Assembly (NCBI GenBank): GCA_947499095.1
Contig: CANMMR010000005.1
Location: 65,001 to 129,000, forward strand
Length of the DNA stretch: 64,000 nucleotides
DNA from: an uncultured Erythrobacter sp.
Lineage (GTDB): Bacteria; Pseudomonadota; Alphaproteobacteria; Sphingomonadales; Sphingomonadaceae
Direction of reading: 5' to 3'
Shown here: piece after piece, positions 19,356-27,404 of the stretch
Layout: the number at the start of each line of letters is the position of its first letter
How positions within the stretch are numbered: the stretch's first letter is position 1
Position numbers and translations under genes: made by a program
Notes under the pieces: model-generated
Databases searched by the model: none
The model's input: the letters and a program-made list of their open reading frames with translations, nothing else
Told to the model about the DNA's origin: nothing

Positions 19356-19944
19356 AGACCGGCGCCGCCTTTCCCTTTTCCGCAATCGCTGCGTCAAGTG
19401 CAGTCAGAACCTGCGACCGTCCGCCGTTGAGTTCGGCATAATCGCGCGCAGTGCGACCCGAGCTATCGGTGCGCAGGGGGTCCGCACCCTTGTCGACAAG
19501 CAGGCGGATCATCTCGACATCGCGGCGGTGGACGGCCGAAATGAGCGGCGTTTCGCCGGCAGCATTCGTAACATTTGCCGAGGCCCCACCGTCCAGCAAG
19601 GCTTCGACCGCTTCCAGCGAGCCGATTTGCACTGCCACTTCCAGCGGCGATTCGCCGTCGCGTGTCTCGAGATTGGGATTGGCACCCTTGCCGAGCAGGA
19701 ACTTGATCCACACCGCATCGCGGCGCTGCGCTGCGATGTGCAGGGCCGTCTCGCCGCTGGTGATGTCGCGCGAATTGACAAGGACGTTGCCGGGCTGCGC
19801 GAGCAGCTCGTTCACCTTGCCACCGTCGCGATCCTTGACCGCTTCGAGGAACTCGTATCCCTCGCGCTTACGCTGGGCGTTCGCGGGTGCTGCCACCATC
19901 GCCAGTGCCGCCGCGCCCAGGATCGCGTGAACAATCCGTTTCAT
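19342..19944 (-). CDS. Exported ankyrin-repeat protein
   Basis: A 200-aa protein with a signal peptide (MKRIVHAILGAAALAMVAAP, cleavage after ANA) followed by about four ankyrin repeats. Repeat cores visible are GETALHIAAQRRDAVWIKFL, DGESPLEVAVQIGSLEAVEA and GETPLISAVHRRDVEMIRLL. It should be periplasmic and act by protein binding; no enzymatic domain is present. The start is the ATG at 19944, directly ahead of the signal peptide, not the upstream codon at 20007. It is divergent from the SCO gene and overlaps coq9 by 14 bases. Confidence 0.9.
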   Translation of the reverse strand: MKRIVHAILGAAALAMVAAPANAQRKREGYEFLEAVKDRDGGKVNELLAQPGNVLVNSRDITSGETALHIAAQRRDAVWIKFLLGKGANPNLETRDGESPLEVAVQIGSLEAVEALLDGGASANVTNAAGETPLISAVHRRDVEMIRLLVDKGADPLRTDSSGRTARDYAELNGGRSQVLTALDAAIAEKGKAAPVYGPN

Positions 19945-20017
19945 CTCGTCGTTTACCCCTGAATTTTTCCGCATGCGAATGCGGGGTCGTCTCTTGAACA
20001 GAGGCAATTAGCAGACC

Positions 20018-20626
20018 ATGAACCGCGATGCCATGCTTGCTCGCAATCCTCTACCTATCGCTATCGCCCTGGCCCTTGCCGGCTGCTCGTCCGACGATAA
20101 TGCCCCAGCGGAACCACCACCGCTCGAGGGTGCCAGCATCGGGGGCGATTTCACCCTCACAGGCGAGAGCAGCGAGCCTGTCAGCTGGAGCGATTTCGAC
20201 GGGCAGTACCGCACGATTTACTTCGGCTACACCTATTGCCCGGACGTTTGCCCGGTCGACGTGCAGCGCGCCATGGCAGGCCTCAAGCAGTTCGAACAGC
20301 AGTACCCGGAGCGCGCCGCGCAGATCCAGCCGCTGTTCGTCGGCGTCGATACGGCACGCGATACGCCCGAGGTGCTGACCGAATTCACCGACAATTTCCA
20401 TCCGCGCCTGATCGGGCTGACCGGTGACGAGGAGACGTTGACGAGCGTCGCGCAGCAATTCGCCGCCAGCTTCTCCAAGGGCGAGGAAACCGAGGCCGGC
20501 GGCTATCTGGTCAATCACACCAATGTCACCCTGCTCTTCGGGCCAGACGGCGAACCTCTCGCAACCTTGCCGACCGACGAAGGGGCCGAAGCAGTCGCCA
20601 CGGAACTGGGCAAATGGGTGCGCTGA
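20018..20626 (+). CDS. SCO1/SenC family copper chaperone, lipoprotein
   Basis: A 202-aa thioredoxin-fold protein that helps deliver copper to the CuA site of cytochrome c oxidase. The copper/redox motif is TYCPDVCPVD (CxxxC) near residues 70-79, and the distal histidine lies in NHTNVTLLFGPDG. The N-terminus carries a lipobox LAGC, so it is probably anchored to the periplasmic face of a membrane. The start is ATG 20018; an in-frame ATG five codons later is possible. Its 3' end overlaps the YcgN gene by 13 bases. Confidence 0.93.
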   Translation: MNRDAMLARNPLPIAIALALAGCSSDDNAPAEPPPLEGASIGGDFTLTGESSEPVSWSDFDGQYRTIYFGYTYCPDVCPVDVQRAMAGLKQFEQQYPERAAQIQPLFVGVDTARDTPEVLTEFTDNFHPRLIGLTGDEETLTSVAQQFAASFSKGEETEAGGYLVNHTNVTLLFGPDGEPLATLPTDEGAEAVATELGKWVR

Positions 20627-21075
20627 GAGACCGTTTCTGGGAACGGCCGCTGGCCGATCTCGACCAGGCCGAGTGGGAGGCCCTGTGCGACGGCTGCGGA
20701 CGCTGCTGCCTGCACAAGGTCGAGTACGAGGATACGGGCGAGATCGAGCATACCAATGTCGCCTGCAAGCTGCTCGACTGCCAGAGCGCGCGCTGCACGG
20801 ACTATAAGCGGCGCAAGGCCTTCGTGCCGGACTGCCTGCAGCTCACCCTGAAGATCGTCGACAAGGTCGAATGGCTTCCGCCGACCTGCGCCTATCGCCT
20901 GCGTGCCGAAGGGCAGTCGCTGCGGCCCTGGCATTATCTCGTCAGTGGCGACCGCGAGGACGTGGTGCGCGCCGGCGTGTCGGTGGCCGGCCGCGTGATC
21001 CCGGAAACCGAGGCCGGGCCGCTCGAACACCACGTTGTCGATTGGGGCGATGAGGACGAGGACAAGGCGGCGTGA
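20614..21075 (+). CDS. YcgN family cysteine-cluster protein (UPF0260)
   Basis: A 153-aa protein with the family's cysteine cluster: CDGCGRCCLHKVEYEDTG near residues 27-44, CKLLDCQSARCTDY, and later CLQLT and PPTCAYR. The pattern suggests metal or Fe-S binding, but the molecular role is unknown. It overlaps SCO by 13 bases upstream and the YgjP-like gene as GTGA downstream, so the three genes form one translational unit. Confidence 0.9.
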   Translation: MGALRDRFWERPLADLDQAEWEALCDGCGRCCLHKVEYEDTGEIEHTNVACKLLDCQSARCTDYKRRKAFVPDCLQLTLKIVDKVEWLPPTCAYRLRAEGQSLRPWHYLVSGDREDVVRAGVSVAGRVIPETEAGPLEHHVVDWGDEDEDKAA

Positions 21076-21794
21076 TCGACTGGCTTCGCCGCGAAGCGCT
21101 GGAGCCGGAAATCGAGATCGCCGGCCGCGTCCTGCCGATCGAACTCAATCGCAACCGGCGCGCCAAGCGCCTGACCCTGCGCCTTGCGCCCGACGGCAGC
21201 GTGGTGCGGATCACCTTGCCGCACTGGTGCCGCAGCGTGGAAGCCCTGGCCTTCGCCCATGCGCGGGCCGACTGGCTGGGCGAGCAGCTGGCCAAGGTTC
21301 CAGAGCGGCGCGATCCGCTCGACGAAGGCAAACTCACTTATTGCGGCCGTGAGGTGCGGTTCGATTGGTCCGCCGATCATCCACGCAAACCCGTGTTCGA
21401 TCAGGCCGGTCTCCGGGTTGGCGGGCCGCAGGAAACACTGACGAAAAGACTGCAACGCTGGCTGGAGGCCGAGGCGCAGCGCCTGTTTGCCCAAGACGCG
21501 CAGGACTATTGCCGCGGCGCCGGGCTTCCTGTCGCCGACGCGCGCCTGACCCGGGCCAAGCGGCGCTGGGGCAGCTGTTCCAGCGAAGGGGTGCTGCGCC
21601 TCAATTGGCGGTTAGTGCAAGCACCCGATTTCGTCCGGCGATCCGTGGTCGCGCACGAAGTCGCGCATCTCGTCCACTTCGACCATTCGCCCGCCTTCCA
21701 CGCTCTGCTAGACGAGCTTTTCGAAGGGAATATCGAGGAAGCGAACCACTGGCTAAGGCAGCACGGGCGCACCCTCTACGCCGCCTTCGGCTGA
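21072..21794 (+). CDS. YgjP-like (SprT/M48-type) metallopeptidase
   Basis: A 240-aa predicted zinc protease of the YgjP/DUF45 family. The zinc-binding helix is VVAHEVAHLVHFDHSPAFH (HExxH near residue 196, with the third His in HSPAF). KRRWGSCSSEGVLRLNWRL just before it is the diagnostic family block. The start is a GTG whose last bases form the TGA stop of the previous gene (21072-21075). No signal peptide, so probably cytoplasmic. Its substrate is unknown. Confidence 0.92.
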   Translation: MIDWLRREALEPEIEIAGRVLPIELNRNRRAKRLTLRLAPDGSVVRITLPHWCRSVEALAFAHARADWLGEQLAKVPERRDPLDEGKLTYCGREVRFDWSADHPRKPVFDQAGLRVGGPQETLTKRLQRWLEAEAQRLFAQDAQDYCRGAGLPVADARLTRAKRRWGSCSSEGVLRLNWRLVQAPDFVRRSVVAHEVAHLVHFDHSPAFHALLDELFEGNIEEANHWLRQHGRTLYAAFG

Positions 21795-21835
21795 GCGTAC
21801 TGGCAAGGTTCAGCAAACATGCCTATCTTGGCGTC

Positions 21836-22291
21836 ATGCGATTGAAGAGCAGATTCCACGTCAAGTCGGGCGTCACCGACCTCTGGGACTATGTCCGCGA
21901 ACCGCGCCCCTTCCGCTGGACCCTGTTGCTGCTGTCGGCGATGATCCCGGCCGGCGCGCTTCTTGCGCTGTCCCAGGAATCGCATCTGCGACCGCCCGAT
22001 CCGCCCAAGGTGACCTTCATCAACACCTTCGCAGAAGGCCGGACGGACGAGGAAATCCGCCTCAGCAACATCGAAAACCAGCAACGCAAGGAAGCGCGCG
22101 AAGCCGAGCGCGCCGAACTACTCGAGCGCAAGGTCGAAGCCTACAAGACGCTGGGCCGCGCGACCGGGCTCGATGTCGATGAGATGGCGCGCGAGGCCGA
22201 AGTCGAAAATGCGCGCGAAGCGGCCGAAGCCGAAGCGCGCCAGCGGGAATATTACCAGGCGGGCGAGACGGTTGCAGCCGGAACCGACTGA
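21836..22291 (+). CDS. Hypothetical single-pass membrane protein with coiled coil
   Basis: I do not recognise this 151-aa protein. One membrane helix is visible at about residues 28-46 (TLLLLSAMIPAGALLAL), followed by a periplasmic-looking segment FINTFAEGRTDEEIRLSN and a long charged, Glu/Arg/Ala-rich coiled coil to the C-terminus. It starts at ATG 21836, 41 bases after the protease gene, and its end overlaps the likely ribD start, so it is probably co-transcribed with ribD-ribE. Similar small proteins are common ahead of ribD in sphingomonads as far as I recall; that is not tested here. Confidence 0.8.
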   Translation: MRLKSRFHVKSGVTDLWDYVREPRPFRWTLLLLSAMIPAGALLALSQESHLRPPDPPKVTFINTFAEGRTDEEIRLSNIENQQRKEAREAERAELLERKVEAYKTLGRATGLDVDEMAREAEVENAREAAEAEARQREYYQAGETVAAGTD

Positions 22292-23282
22292 CGCGCCCTG
22301 GCTGGCGGCAGCGGCACGGCTGGCTTCGCGTGGCCGCCCGCTGAGCCGCCCGAATCCCGCAGTCGGCTGCATCCTCGTCAAGGACGAGCGGGTCGTCGCG
22401 CGGGGATGGACGCGGGAAGGCGGCCGCCCGCACGCCGAGGCTGCGGCGCTCGACCATGCAGGCGAGGCTGCGAGAAGTGCGACGGTCTATGTCACGCTAG
22501 AACCTTGCGCCCATCGCTCGCCTCGCGGACCGGCCTGCGCGGATCGACTGATCGAGGCCGGCGTGGCGCGGGTTGTGGTCGGTGTCGAAGATCCCGACCC
22601 GCGCACTGCCGGCGAGGGTATCGCCCAACTGTCGGCCGCCGGTATCGCCACCACCCTCCTTCCCATTCCCGAGGCCGAAACAAGCCTTGCGGGCTATCTC
22701 ACCCGCGCCAGGAAAGGCCGGCCCCACGTAACACTCAAGCTCGCCACATCGCTCGACGGTTGCATAGCTTTGGCCAACGGGCAGAGCCAGTGGATCACCG
22801 GCGCCGCAGCCCGAGCCCATGTCCATTCGCGCCGCGCGCTGGCGGACGCAATTCTCGTGGGCGGCGGAACCTGGCGGGCCGACAAGCCACGCCTCGACGT
22901 GCGCCTGCCGGGACTTGAGGACCGCAGCCCGCAACGCATCCTGCTCACACGCGGCATTCCGCCCGACGGGGTGAAGGTCATCAATGCGCCGGGCCAGATC
23001 GACCGGCTGGACGGCGTGCAATATCTCTATGTCGAAGGAGGCGCGCAGGTCGCGGCCAGCTTTCTCGCCGAAGACCTCGTTGATCGCATAGAACTCTACC
23101 GCGCACCCATCGTGATCGGCGCAGGCAAGCATGCCCTGGGTGATATCGGCCTTGCATCGCTGGACGAGGCACACGGCCGCTGGACCCTCGCCGAGCAGCG
23201 CCAGCTTGGCAGCGACACTTACCAAGCCTACAGCCGCACGCGCGGACAGGAGACACTGCACACATGTTCACCGGTATCGTGA
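22272..23282 (+). CDS. ribD: Bifunctional RibD (pyrimidine deaminase/reductase)
   Basis: Catalyses the second and third steps of riboflavin synthesis. The N-terminal deaminase shows RPNPAVGCILV, HAEAAAL and PCAHRSPRGPACADRL (the zinc ligands His and two Cys). The C-terminal reductase begins with VTLKLATSLDGCIAL and contains YLYVEGGAQVAASFL. No ATG lies near the expected N-terminus. A TTG at 22272 begins exactly where homologous proteins should (then QPEPTDAPWLAAAARL) and overlaps the upstream gene by 20 bases, so I use it at 336 aa. The 3' end overlaps ribE by 19 bases. Confidence 0.88.
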   Translation: MQPEPTDAPWLAAAARLASRGRPLSRPNPAVGCILVKDERVVARGWTREGGRPHAEAAALDHAGEAARSATVYVTLEPCAHRSPRGPACADRLIEAGVARVVVGVEDPDPRTAGEGIAQLSAAGIATTLLPIPEAETSLAGYLTRARKGRPHVTLKLATSLDGCIALANGQSQWITGAAARAHVHSRRALADAILVGGGTWRADKPRLDVRLPGLEDRSPQRILLTRGIPPDGVKVINAPGQIDRLDGVQYLYVEGGAQVAASFLAEDLVDRIELYRAPIVIGAGKHALGDIGLASLDEAHGRWTLAEQRQLGSDTYQAYSRTRGQETLHTCSPVS

Positions 23283-23881
23283 CCGCCATCGGCACCATCG
23301 AAAGCACCGAGCTGCGCGGCGATTTGCGCGTCGTGGTGGGCTGCCCGTTCGATCCGGAGGCGATCGATATCGGCGCGTCCATCGCCTGTTCGGGCGTCTG
23401 CCTGACGGTGGTCGCCCTGGGCGGCGAGGCCGGCGATGCGCGCGTAACGTTCGATGTGTCGGGTGAAACCGTCAGCCGAACGAAGCAGGGCATGTGGGAT
23501 CGTGGCGCGAAGCTCAATCTCGAACCTGCGCTCAAGCTCGGCGACGAACTCGGTGGGCATCTGGTGACCGGCCATGTCGATTCGGTGGGCCAGGTCGTGC
23601 TGGCAGAGGATGTGGGCGGATCGCGCAAGATCGCAATCCGCATCAGCCGCGAACTCGCGCCCTTTGTCGCGCCCAAGGGTTCGATCACGATCGACGGGGT
23701 CTCGCTCACTGTGAACGACGTGCGCGACCGCACCGATGGCACATGCGATTTCGCTGTCAACATCATCCCCCACACCGGCGAGGTGACGACTCTCGGCGCG
23801 CTTACCGGAGGCGACCGCGTAAATCTCGAGATCGACGTGCTGGCACGCTATCTCAAGAGAATGCAGGCGCTGGCGGGATAG
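23264..23881 (+). CDS. ribE: Riboflavin synthase alpha chain
   Basis: The 205-aa enzyme dismutates two lumazine molecules to riboflavin. The N-terminus MFTGIVTAIGTIES is diagnostic. Two tandem lumazine-binding repeats follow, each with a conserved core: IACSGVCLTVVAL in the first, and KGSITIDGVSLTVNDV plus MTG-like HLVTGHVDSVG linking to the second. It overlaps ribD by 19 bases, giving a compact ribD-ribE unit. No FMN riboswitch is evident upstream. Confidence 0.97.
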   Translation: MFTGIVTAIGTIESTELRGDLRVVVGCPFDPEAIDIGASIACSGVCLTVVALGGEAGDARVTFDVSGETVSRTKQGMWDRGAKLNLEPALKLGDELGGHLVTGHVDSVGQVVLAEDVGGSRKIAIRISRELAPFVAPKGSITIDGVSLTVNDVRDRTDGTCDFAVNIIPHTGEVTTLGALTGGDRVNLEIDVLARYLKRMQALAG

Positions 23882-23893
23882 ACCCGCAAGCTT

Positions 23894-24433
23894 TCAGGAA
23901 AGCGGCCCGGCCTCGAACGCGTCGCGCGTGATCTCGTAGACGAGGTGCACCACGCGCTTGCCCTGATAACGCTCCAGTTCGTAACGGTCGGTGCGCTCGG
24001 CCCCGATCGCCTCCAGCGCATTGCGCGAGCGGTAATTGGTGTCGCCGACGCGGAACTCGACCAGCGCGACATGCTCGAAGGCGTGCTCCAGCATGGCGAG
24101 CTTCATCTCGCGATTAATGCCTTTCCCCCAGCAGCGCCGCTCGAGGAAGGTCCAGCCGATCTCGACCACGCCGCCTTCTTCGGGGTCGTACTTGTCGTAG
24201 CGGGTCGAGCCGACAATGCGATCCTTGACCTTGTCGACGACAGCCAGCGCTCCGCCGCTCGCCAGGCCTTCGTCGAAAAACGCGTCGAAAACCTCGCGAC
24301 GCCAGCGATCGTGGATCGGGTGCTGCTCCCACACCATCGGGTCCGAGGCGACCTCGTAGAGCGGCTCGCGATCGTCTTCGGTCAATGCCCTCAGCACCAG
24401 CCTCTCGGTTTCGAGAGTCGGCTGGCGGTCCAT
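23894..24433 (-). CDS. GNAT family N-acetyltransferase (RimJ-like)
   Basis: A 179-aa GCN5-type acetyltransferase. TERLVLRALTEDDREPLYEV is the classic N-terminus of the RimJ/RimL group, and EIGWTFLERRCWGKGINREM holds the acetyl-CoA loop (Arg/Gly-rich WGKGI). The substrate may be a protein N-terminus or a small amine; it cannot be told from sequence. It lies 6 bases downstream of the aminotransferase gene on the same strand and is convergent with ribE. Confidence 0.9.
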   Translation of the reverse strand: MDRQPTLETERLVLRALTEDDREPLYEVASDPMVWEQHPIHDRWRREVFDAFFDEGLASGGALAVVDKVKDRIVGSTRYDKYDPEEGGVVEIGWTFLERRCWGKGINREMKLAMLEHAFEHVALVEFRVGDTNYRSRNALEAIGAERTDRYELERYQGKRVVHLVYEITRDAFEAGPLS

Positions 24434-24439
24434 TGCCGG

Positions 24440-25621
24440 TCAGCCCTGCGCGACATCTGCCAAGGCGGCGATGAACTTGTCGGTATTGCCCGCGTGCAGC
24501 CCCGCCACGTTGATGCGGCCGGAACCTGCCATGTAGACGCCATGATTCTCGCGCATCTTCACGATCTGGTCCTTAGAGAGTGGCAGCATGGCGAACAGAC
24601 CGTTTTGCTCTGCCAGCGCAGCGAGGTTGAGGCCGGGCACTTCGTTGTCTGCCGCCGCCAGCCGTTCGCGGACGCGGCGCATTCGCTCGCGCATCTCGGT
24701 GAGCTCGTCGAGCCATTCGCCAGTCAGCGTGTCGTCCCGTAGCACGTGGCGCACCGCCGCGCCGCCGTGATCGGGCGGCATGGACCAGCTTGCGCGCGCC
24801 AGCGAATTGGCATTCGACACGATGGCGTCGAGTTGGCTTGGCTCTTTCGCCATCATGTAGAAGGCGCCGACGCGATCGCGGTAAAGGCCGAAGTTCTTGT
24901 CGCAGCTATATGCGATCAGCGCTTCCGGCACTGCTGCCAGCACGGTGCGAACGCCGGCGATGTCCTCGTCCAGGCCCTGACCGAGCCCATGATAGGCGAC
25001 ATCGAGGATCGGCAGCACACCGGCGTCCGCCAACGCGCTGGCGATCTTATCCCACTCCCCGGCCGTGTAATCCACGCCGGTCGGGTTGTGGCAGCAGCCG
25101 TGCAGCAACACGGCATCGGTCGGCTTGGCGTTTCGGATCGCGTCCAGCACTGAATCGAGATCGGCGCTGCCGTCCTTTGCCGCGTGATTGAAGGGTGCGA
25201 TGTCCATCCCGACATCGGCCAGGATCTGCGCATGATTGGGCCAACTCGGCGTGCCCATGTGGATCCGCGTCACCCCGGCCTGCTGGGCCAGCGCCACCGC
25301 CAGCCGCACAGCGCCGGTGCCGCCTGGGGTCTGCATGCCTTCGATGCGGCCACCCATCGTCGCGTCCTCGCCGAAGATGTAAGGCATCAGCGCGGCAGTA
25401 AAGCCCGTATCGCCTTCCGGACCGAGGTAGGACTTGCTGTCCTGCTCGTCGATGAGCTTCTGTTCGGCCTGCTTGATCGAGCGGAAGACGGGCGTTGCTC
25501 CGTCATTGGTGCGATAGACGCCGACGCCGAGGTCGATCTTGTCCTCGCGCGGGTCTTCGGCATGCATCTTGATCAGCGCGAGCAGCGCGTCGGGGGCCTG
25601 GGCTTTGAGCTTGTCGAGCAT
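24440..25621 (-). CDS. Aromatic/aspartate-type aminotransferase (class I)
   Basis: A 393-aa PLP enzyme of the AspC/TyrB type that exchanges amino groups between amino acids and 2-oxoglutarate or oxaloacetate. Family marks are DLGVGVYRTNDG near residue 31, YLGPEGD, HGCCHNPTGVDY and the PLP lysine in SCDKNFGLYRDRVGAF. ASWSMPPDHGGAAV matches the usual region after the lysine, and the RINVAGL segment near the C-terminus carries the carboxylate-binding Arg. Substrate preference, aspartate or aromatic, is unresolved. It is the first gene of an operon with the GNAT gene. Confidence 0.92.
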   Translation of the reverse strand: MLDKLKAQAPDALLALIKMHAEDPREDKIDLGVGVYRTNDGATPVFRSIKQAEQKLIDEQDSKSYLGPEGDTGFTAALMPYIFGEDATMGGRIEGMQTPGGTGAVRLAVALAQQAGVTRIHMGTPSWPNHAQILADVGMDIAPFNHAAKDGSADLDSVLDAIRNAKPTDAVLLHGCCHNPTGVDYTAGEWDKIASALADAGVLPILDVAYHGLGQGLDEDIAGVRTVLAAVPEALIAYSCDKNFGLYRDRVGAFYMMAKEPSQLDAIVSNANSLARASWSMPPDHGGAAVRHVLRDDTLTGEWLDELTEMRERMRRVRERLAAADNEVPGLNLAALAEQNGLFAMLPLSKDQIVKMRENHGVYMAGSGRINVAGLHAGNTDKFIAALADVAQG

Positions 25622-25738
25622 GCGCGCCTCTTCGCCAAATATGCGTGGGGCCGCAACAGGAAATCCCGCTGCGGCCCCGGAGCTCTTCGGTTTTGTTCTA
25701 TCGCGACCCGAAGGGCTCCTTGTCTCTGCGACCGAGTA

Positions 25739-26533
25739 TCAGAACGGCAGCCAGCGCTGCTTCTTGGAAAACTTCATATAGCCGGCATTCACGCCGAGCC
25801 GCAGTCCGGCGCCGACGCGGATGGGAATCAGCACGACATCGCCCTTGCGCATGTAGCTCGCGGTGAGGCCGCCGACGACATAGGCCTGGCCTTCGCCGGC
25901 TGGATAGCGCTCGTACAGCTCCTCGCTGTCCCACAGATTGTAGACGAGCACGAAGGTGCTGCCGGCGTTCGCGCCCGCGTCGAAGCCGATCGACGGGCCG
26001 GTCCAGTAGACGGGACGCTCACCCTCTACCTTGTGGAACAGCGTGCCCGAGCCATAGCGTGCCCCGACGATGAAGGCTCCGCCCGCCTCGCGCCCGACGA
26101 TATAGGCATTGGGCTCGCCCTGTTCGGCGAGCAGTTTCTGGATCATGTTTGCGACGCCTTGCGCGCCCTTCCCGAAGACGCCTTCGGCCGCACCGATCAG
26201 ATCGTCTTCGCGGTAGGTGGTGGAGCTGTCATCCACCGCGGCGGTTTCGACGGCTTTCTCGGCGGCAGCTTCGGCGCTCTGTTCGGACCAGCTGTCCGGC
26301 TCGGGATAGCTATCCTCGGGCGCGGTTTCGTCGGGTGCCTGCGTGTAAGTAACCGCATCGTCTGCCTGCTCGTCGGCATAGACCGGCGCATCGCCCGGCT
26401 GTTCGACGAGATCGCCGTCGATCGCGCTGTCGGGGTCGATCGTCTCGACCTGCGCCGAAAGCGGCGTCGCGGCCAGCCCGATGGCCGCCATGGCGAGGCC
26501 GAAGCGGGACAGGTGTTGTGCTAGCGTGGTCAT
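25739..26533 (-). CDS. eipA: EipA-like periplasmic envelope-integrity protein (DUF1134)
   Basis: A 264-aa exported protein. The signal peptide ends near PLSAQ (residue 28), an acidic low-complexity linker spans about 30-110, and the DUF1134 domain fills the rest. The domain shows GGAFIVGARYGSGTLFHKVE, WTGPSIGFDAGANAGSTFV and KGDVVLIPIRVGAGLRLGVN. The Brucella homologue EipA is periplasmic and needed for envelope stress resistance. The linker is longer than I would expect and very acidic. It is a single gene ahead of the tRNA. Confidence 0.88.
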   Translation of the reverse strand: MTTLAQHLSRFGLAMAAIGLAATPLSAQVETIDPDSAIDGDLVEQPGDAPVYADEQADDAVTYTQAPDETAPEDSYPEPDSWSEQSAEAAAEKAVETAAVDDSSTTYREDDLIGAAEGVFGKGAQGVANMIQKLLAEQGEPNAYIVGREAGGAFIVGARYGSGTLFHKVEGERPVYWTGPSIGFDAGANAGSTFVLVYNLWDSEELYERYPAGEGQAYVVGGLTASYMRKGDVVLIPIRVGAGLRLGVNAGYMKFSKKQRWLPF

Positions 26534-26673
26534 GTTTCCCTCCCTGTCGGCGCAAGGCGCACGTACAGTCGATGTCGTAGAAGAATCCTCTTCAAGCAGC
26601 TGGGCAATGAAACGGCGATGAACCGAATCGAAAACGGGGCGAAACGAGTCCCTGCTGGCACGAGATTCTTCCC

Positions 26674-26702
26674 TTGAAGGGTGCGAGGCCCATGGCTATA
26701 GC
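26674..26702 (+). promoter_or_regulatory. Promoter of the tRNA-Ser gene
   Basis: TTGAAG at 26674-26679, a 17-base spacer, and TATAGC at 26697-26702. The predicted start lies near 26709, about 32 bases before the mature tRNA. The spacing is ideal and no other gene could use it. Confidence 0.55.
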
Positions 26703-26740
26703 GCGCCCCTCGCCCGGCCAAGCTCCGGCCGGCGACGTGC

Positions 26741-26832
26741 GGAGACGTGGGTGAGTGGCTGAAACCAGCTCCCTGCTAAGGAGCCATACCTGGTAACGGG
26801 TATCGAGGGTTCGAATCCCTCCGTCTCCGCCA
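26741..26832 (+). tRNA. tRNA-Ser (anticodon GCT)
   Basis: Class II tRNA with acceptor arms GGAGACG (26741-26747) and CGTCTCC (26822-26828). The anticodon stem is GCTCC/GGAGC with loop CTGCTAA, so the anticodon is GCT at 26775-26777 (reads AGC/AGU). A long variable arm and a T arm GAGGG-TTCGAAT-CCCTC follow, then discriminator G and an encoded CCA (26830-26832). A small hairpin, GGCCT/AGGCC at 26835-26849, follows but lacks a T-run. The sulfur module begins about 230 bases downstream. Confidence 0.97.
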
Positions 26833-27065
26833 CCGGCCTTTCTCAGGCCCAGCGAATTCCCTTCGAAGGTGCGCGTATCGGATGCTGAGCGACAAGTCTG
26901 GCTTGTCGGCGAAAATGCGATCCACGAAACTTTGCACCTTGGCGCGCTTGGTCCGCACGTATTTCGCCGGACAGCAAGGGATTTTCGGTTTTCTCCATCA
27001 CCTACGATCGCCTCTGATAACTGCTTCGTTCAAGCAAATGACACAGAAAGCGAGTCCAGGAATTC

Positions 27066-27404
27066 TCAGCTTAGTTTGGCGAAATTGGCGACCCCTGGCG
27101 CTGGCTGGCGCGGCTGCCGCACGGAATTTTCAGACAGACCGCCAAGTGCGCCTGCCGCATCGACAACCTTCGCCATCCTGCTTTGATCGATCCGGTAATA
27201 GACGAGCTTGGCGTCCTTCCGCGTCTTCACGAGGCCCGCGTTGCGAAGGACTGCCAATTGCTGCGACAACGTTGGCTGGCCGATATGTGCTGCGTCGTCG
27301 ATCTCTCCGACATTGCGCTCCGAGCCCGTGAGGGCCTGCATGATGCGAAGGCGCACGGGATGCGCAAGGGCCTTCAAGGCATTGACCAGTTCTTCGTCGG
27401 TCAC
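27066..27404 (-). CDS. ArsR family repressor (BigR/SqrR-like) without cysteines
   Basis: A 112-aa winged-helix regulator, expected to control the neighbouring sulfur genes. The fold is typical: ALKALAHPVRLRIMQAL, recognition helix PTLSQQLAVLRNAGLV, wing KTRKDAKLVYYRI. The BigR/SqrR family normally senses persulfide through two cysteines. This protein has none: the helix-2 position reads RIMQAL where BigR has Cys, and the C-terminal tail also lacks Cys. It starts at a GTG that overlaps the peroxiredoxin stop (GTGA, 27401-27404) and is transcribed after it. The unusual C-terminus is Pro/Gln-rich. Confidence 0.88.
   Translation of the reverse strand: MTDEELVNALKALAHPVRLRIMQALTGSERNVGEIDDAAHIGQPTLSQQLAVLRNAGLVKTRKDAKLVYYRIDQSRMAKVVDAAGALGGLSENSVRQPRQPAPGVANFAKLS

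Noticed and set aside
26776-26958. Minus-strand frame of 60 aa overlapping the tRNA, ending RRRRDSNPRYPLPG.
   Set aside because: The RDSNPRYP end is simply the tRNA-Ser read in reverse, a well-known artefact. The remaining residues show no integrase motif.
26833-27065. Search for an integrase remnant or att duplication after the tRNA.
   Set aside because: No tyrosine-recombinase motif and no second copy of the tRNA 3' end were seen in the window, so an integrated island is not demonstrated.
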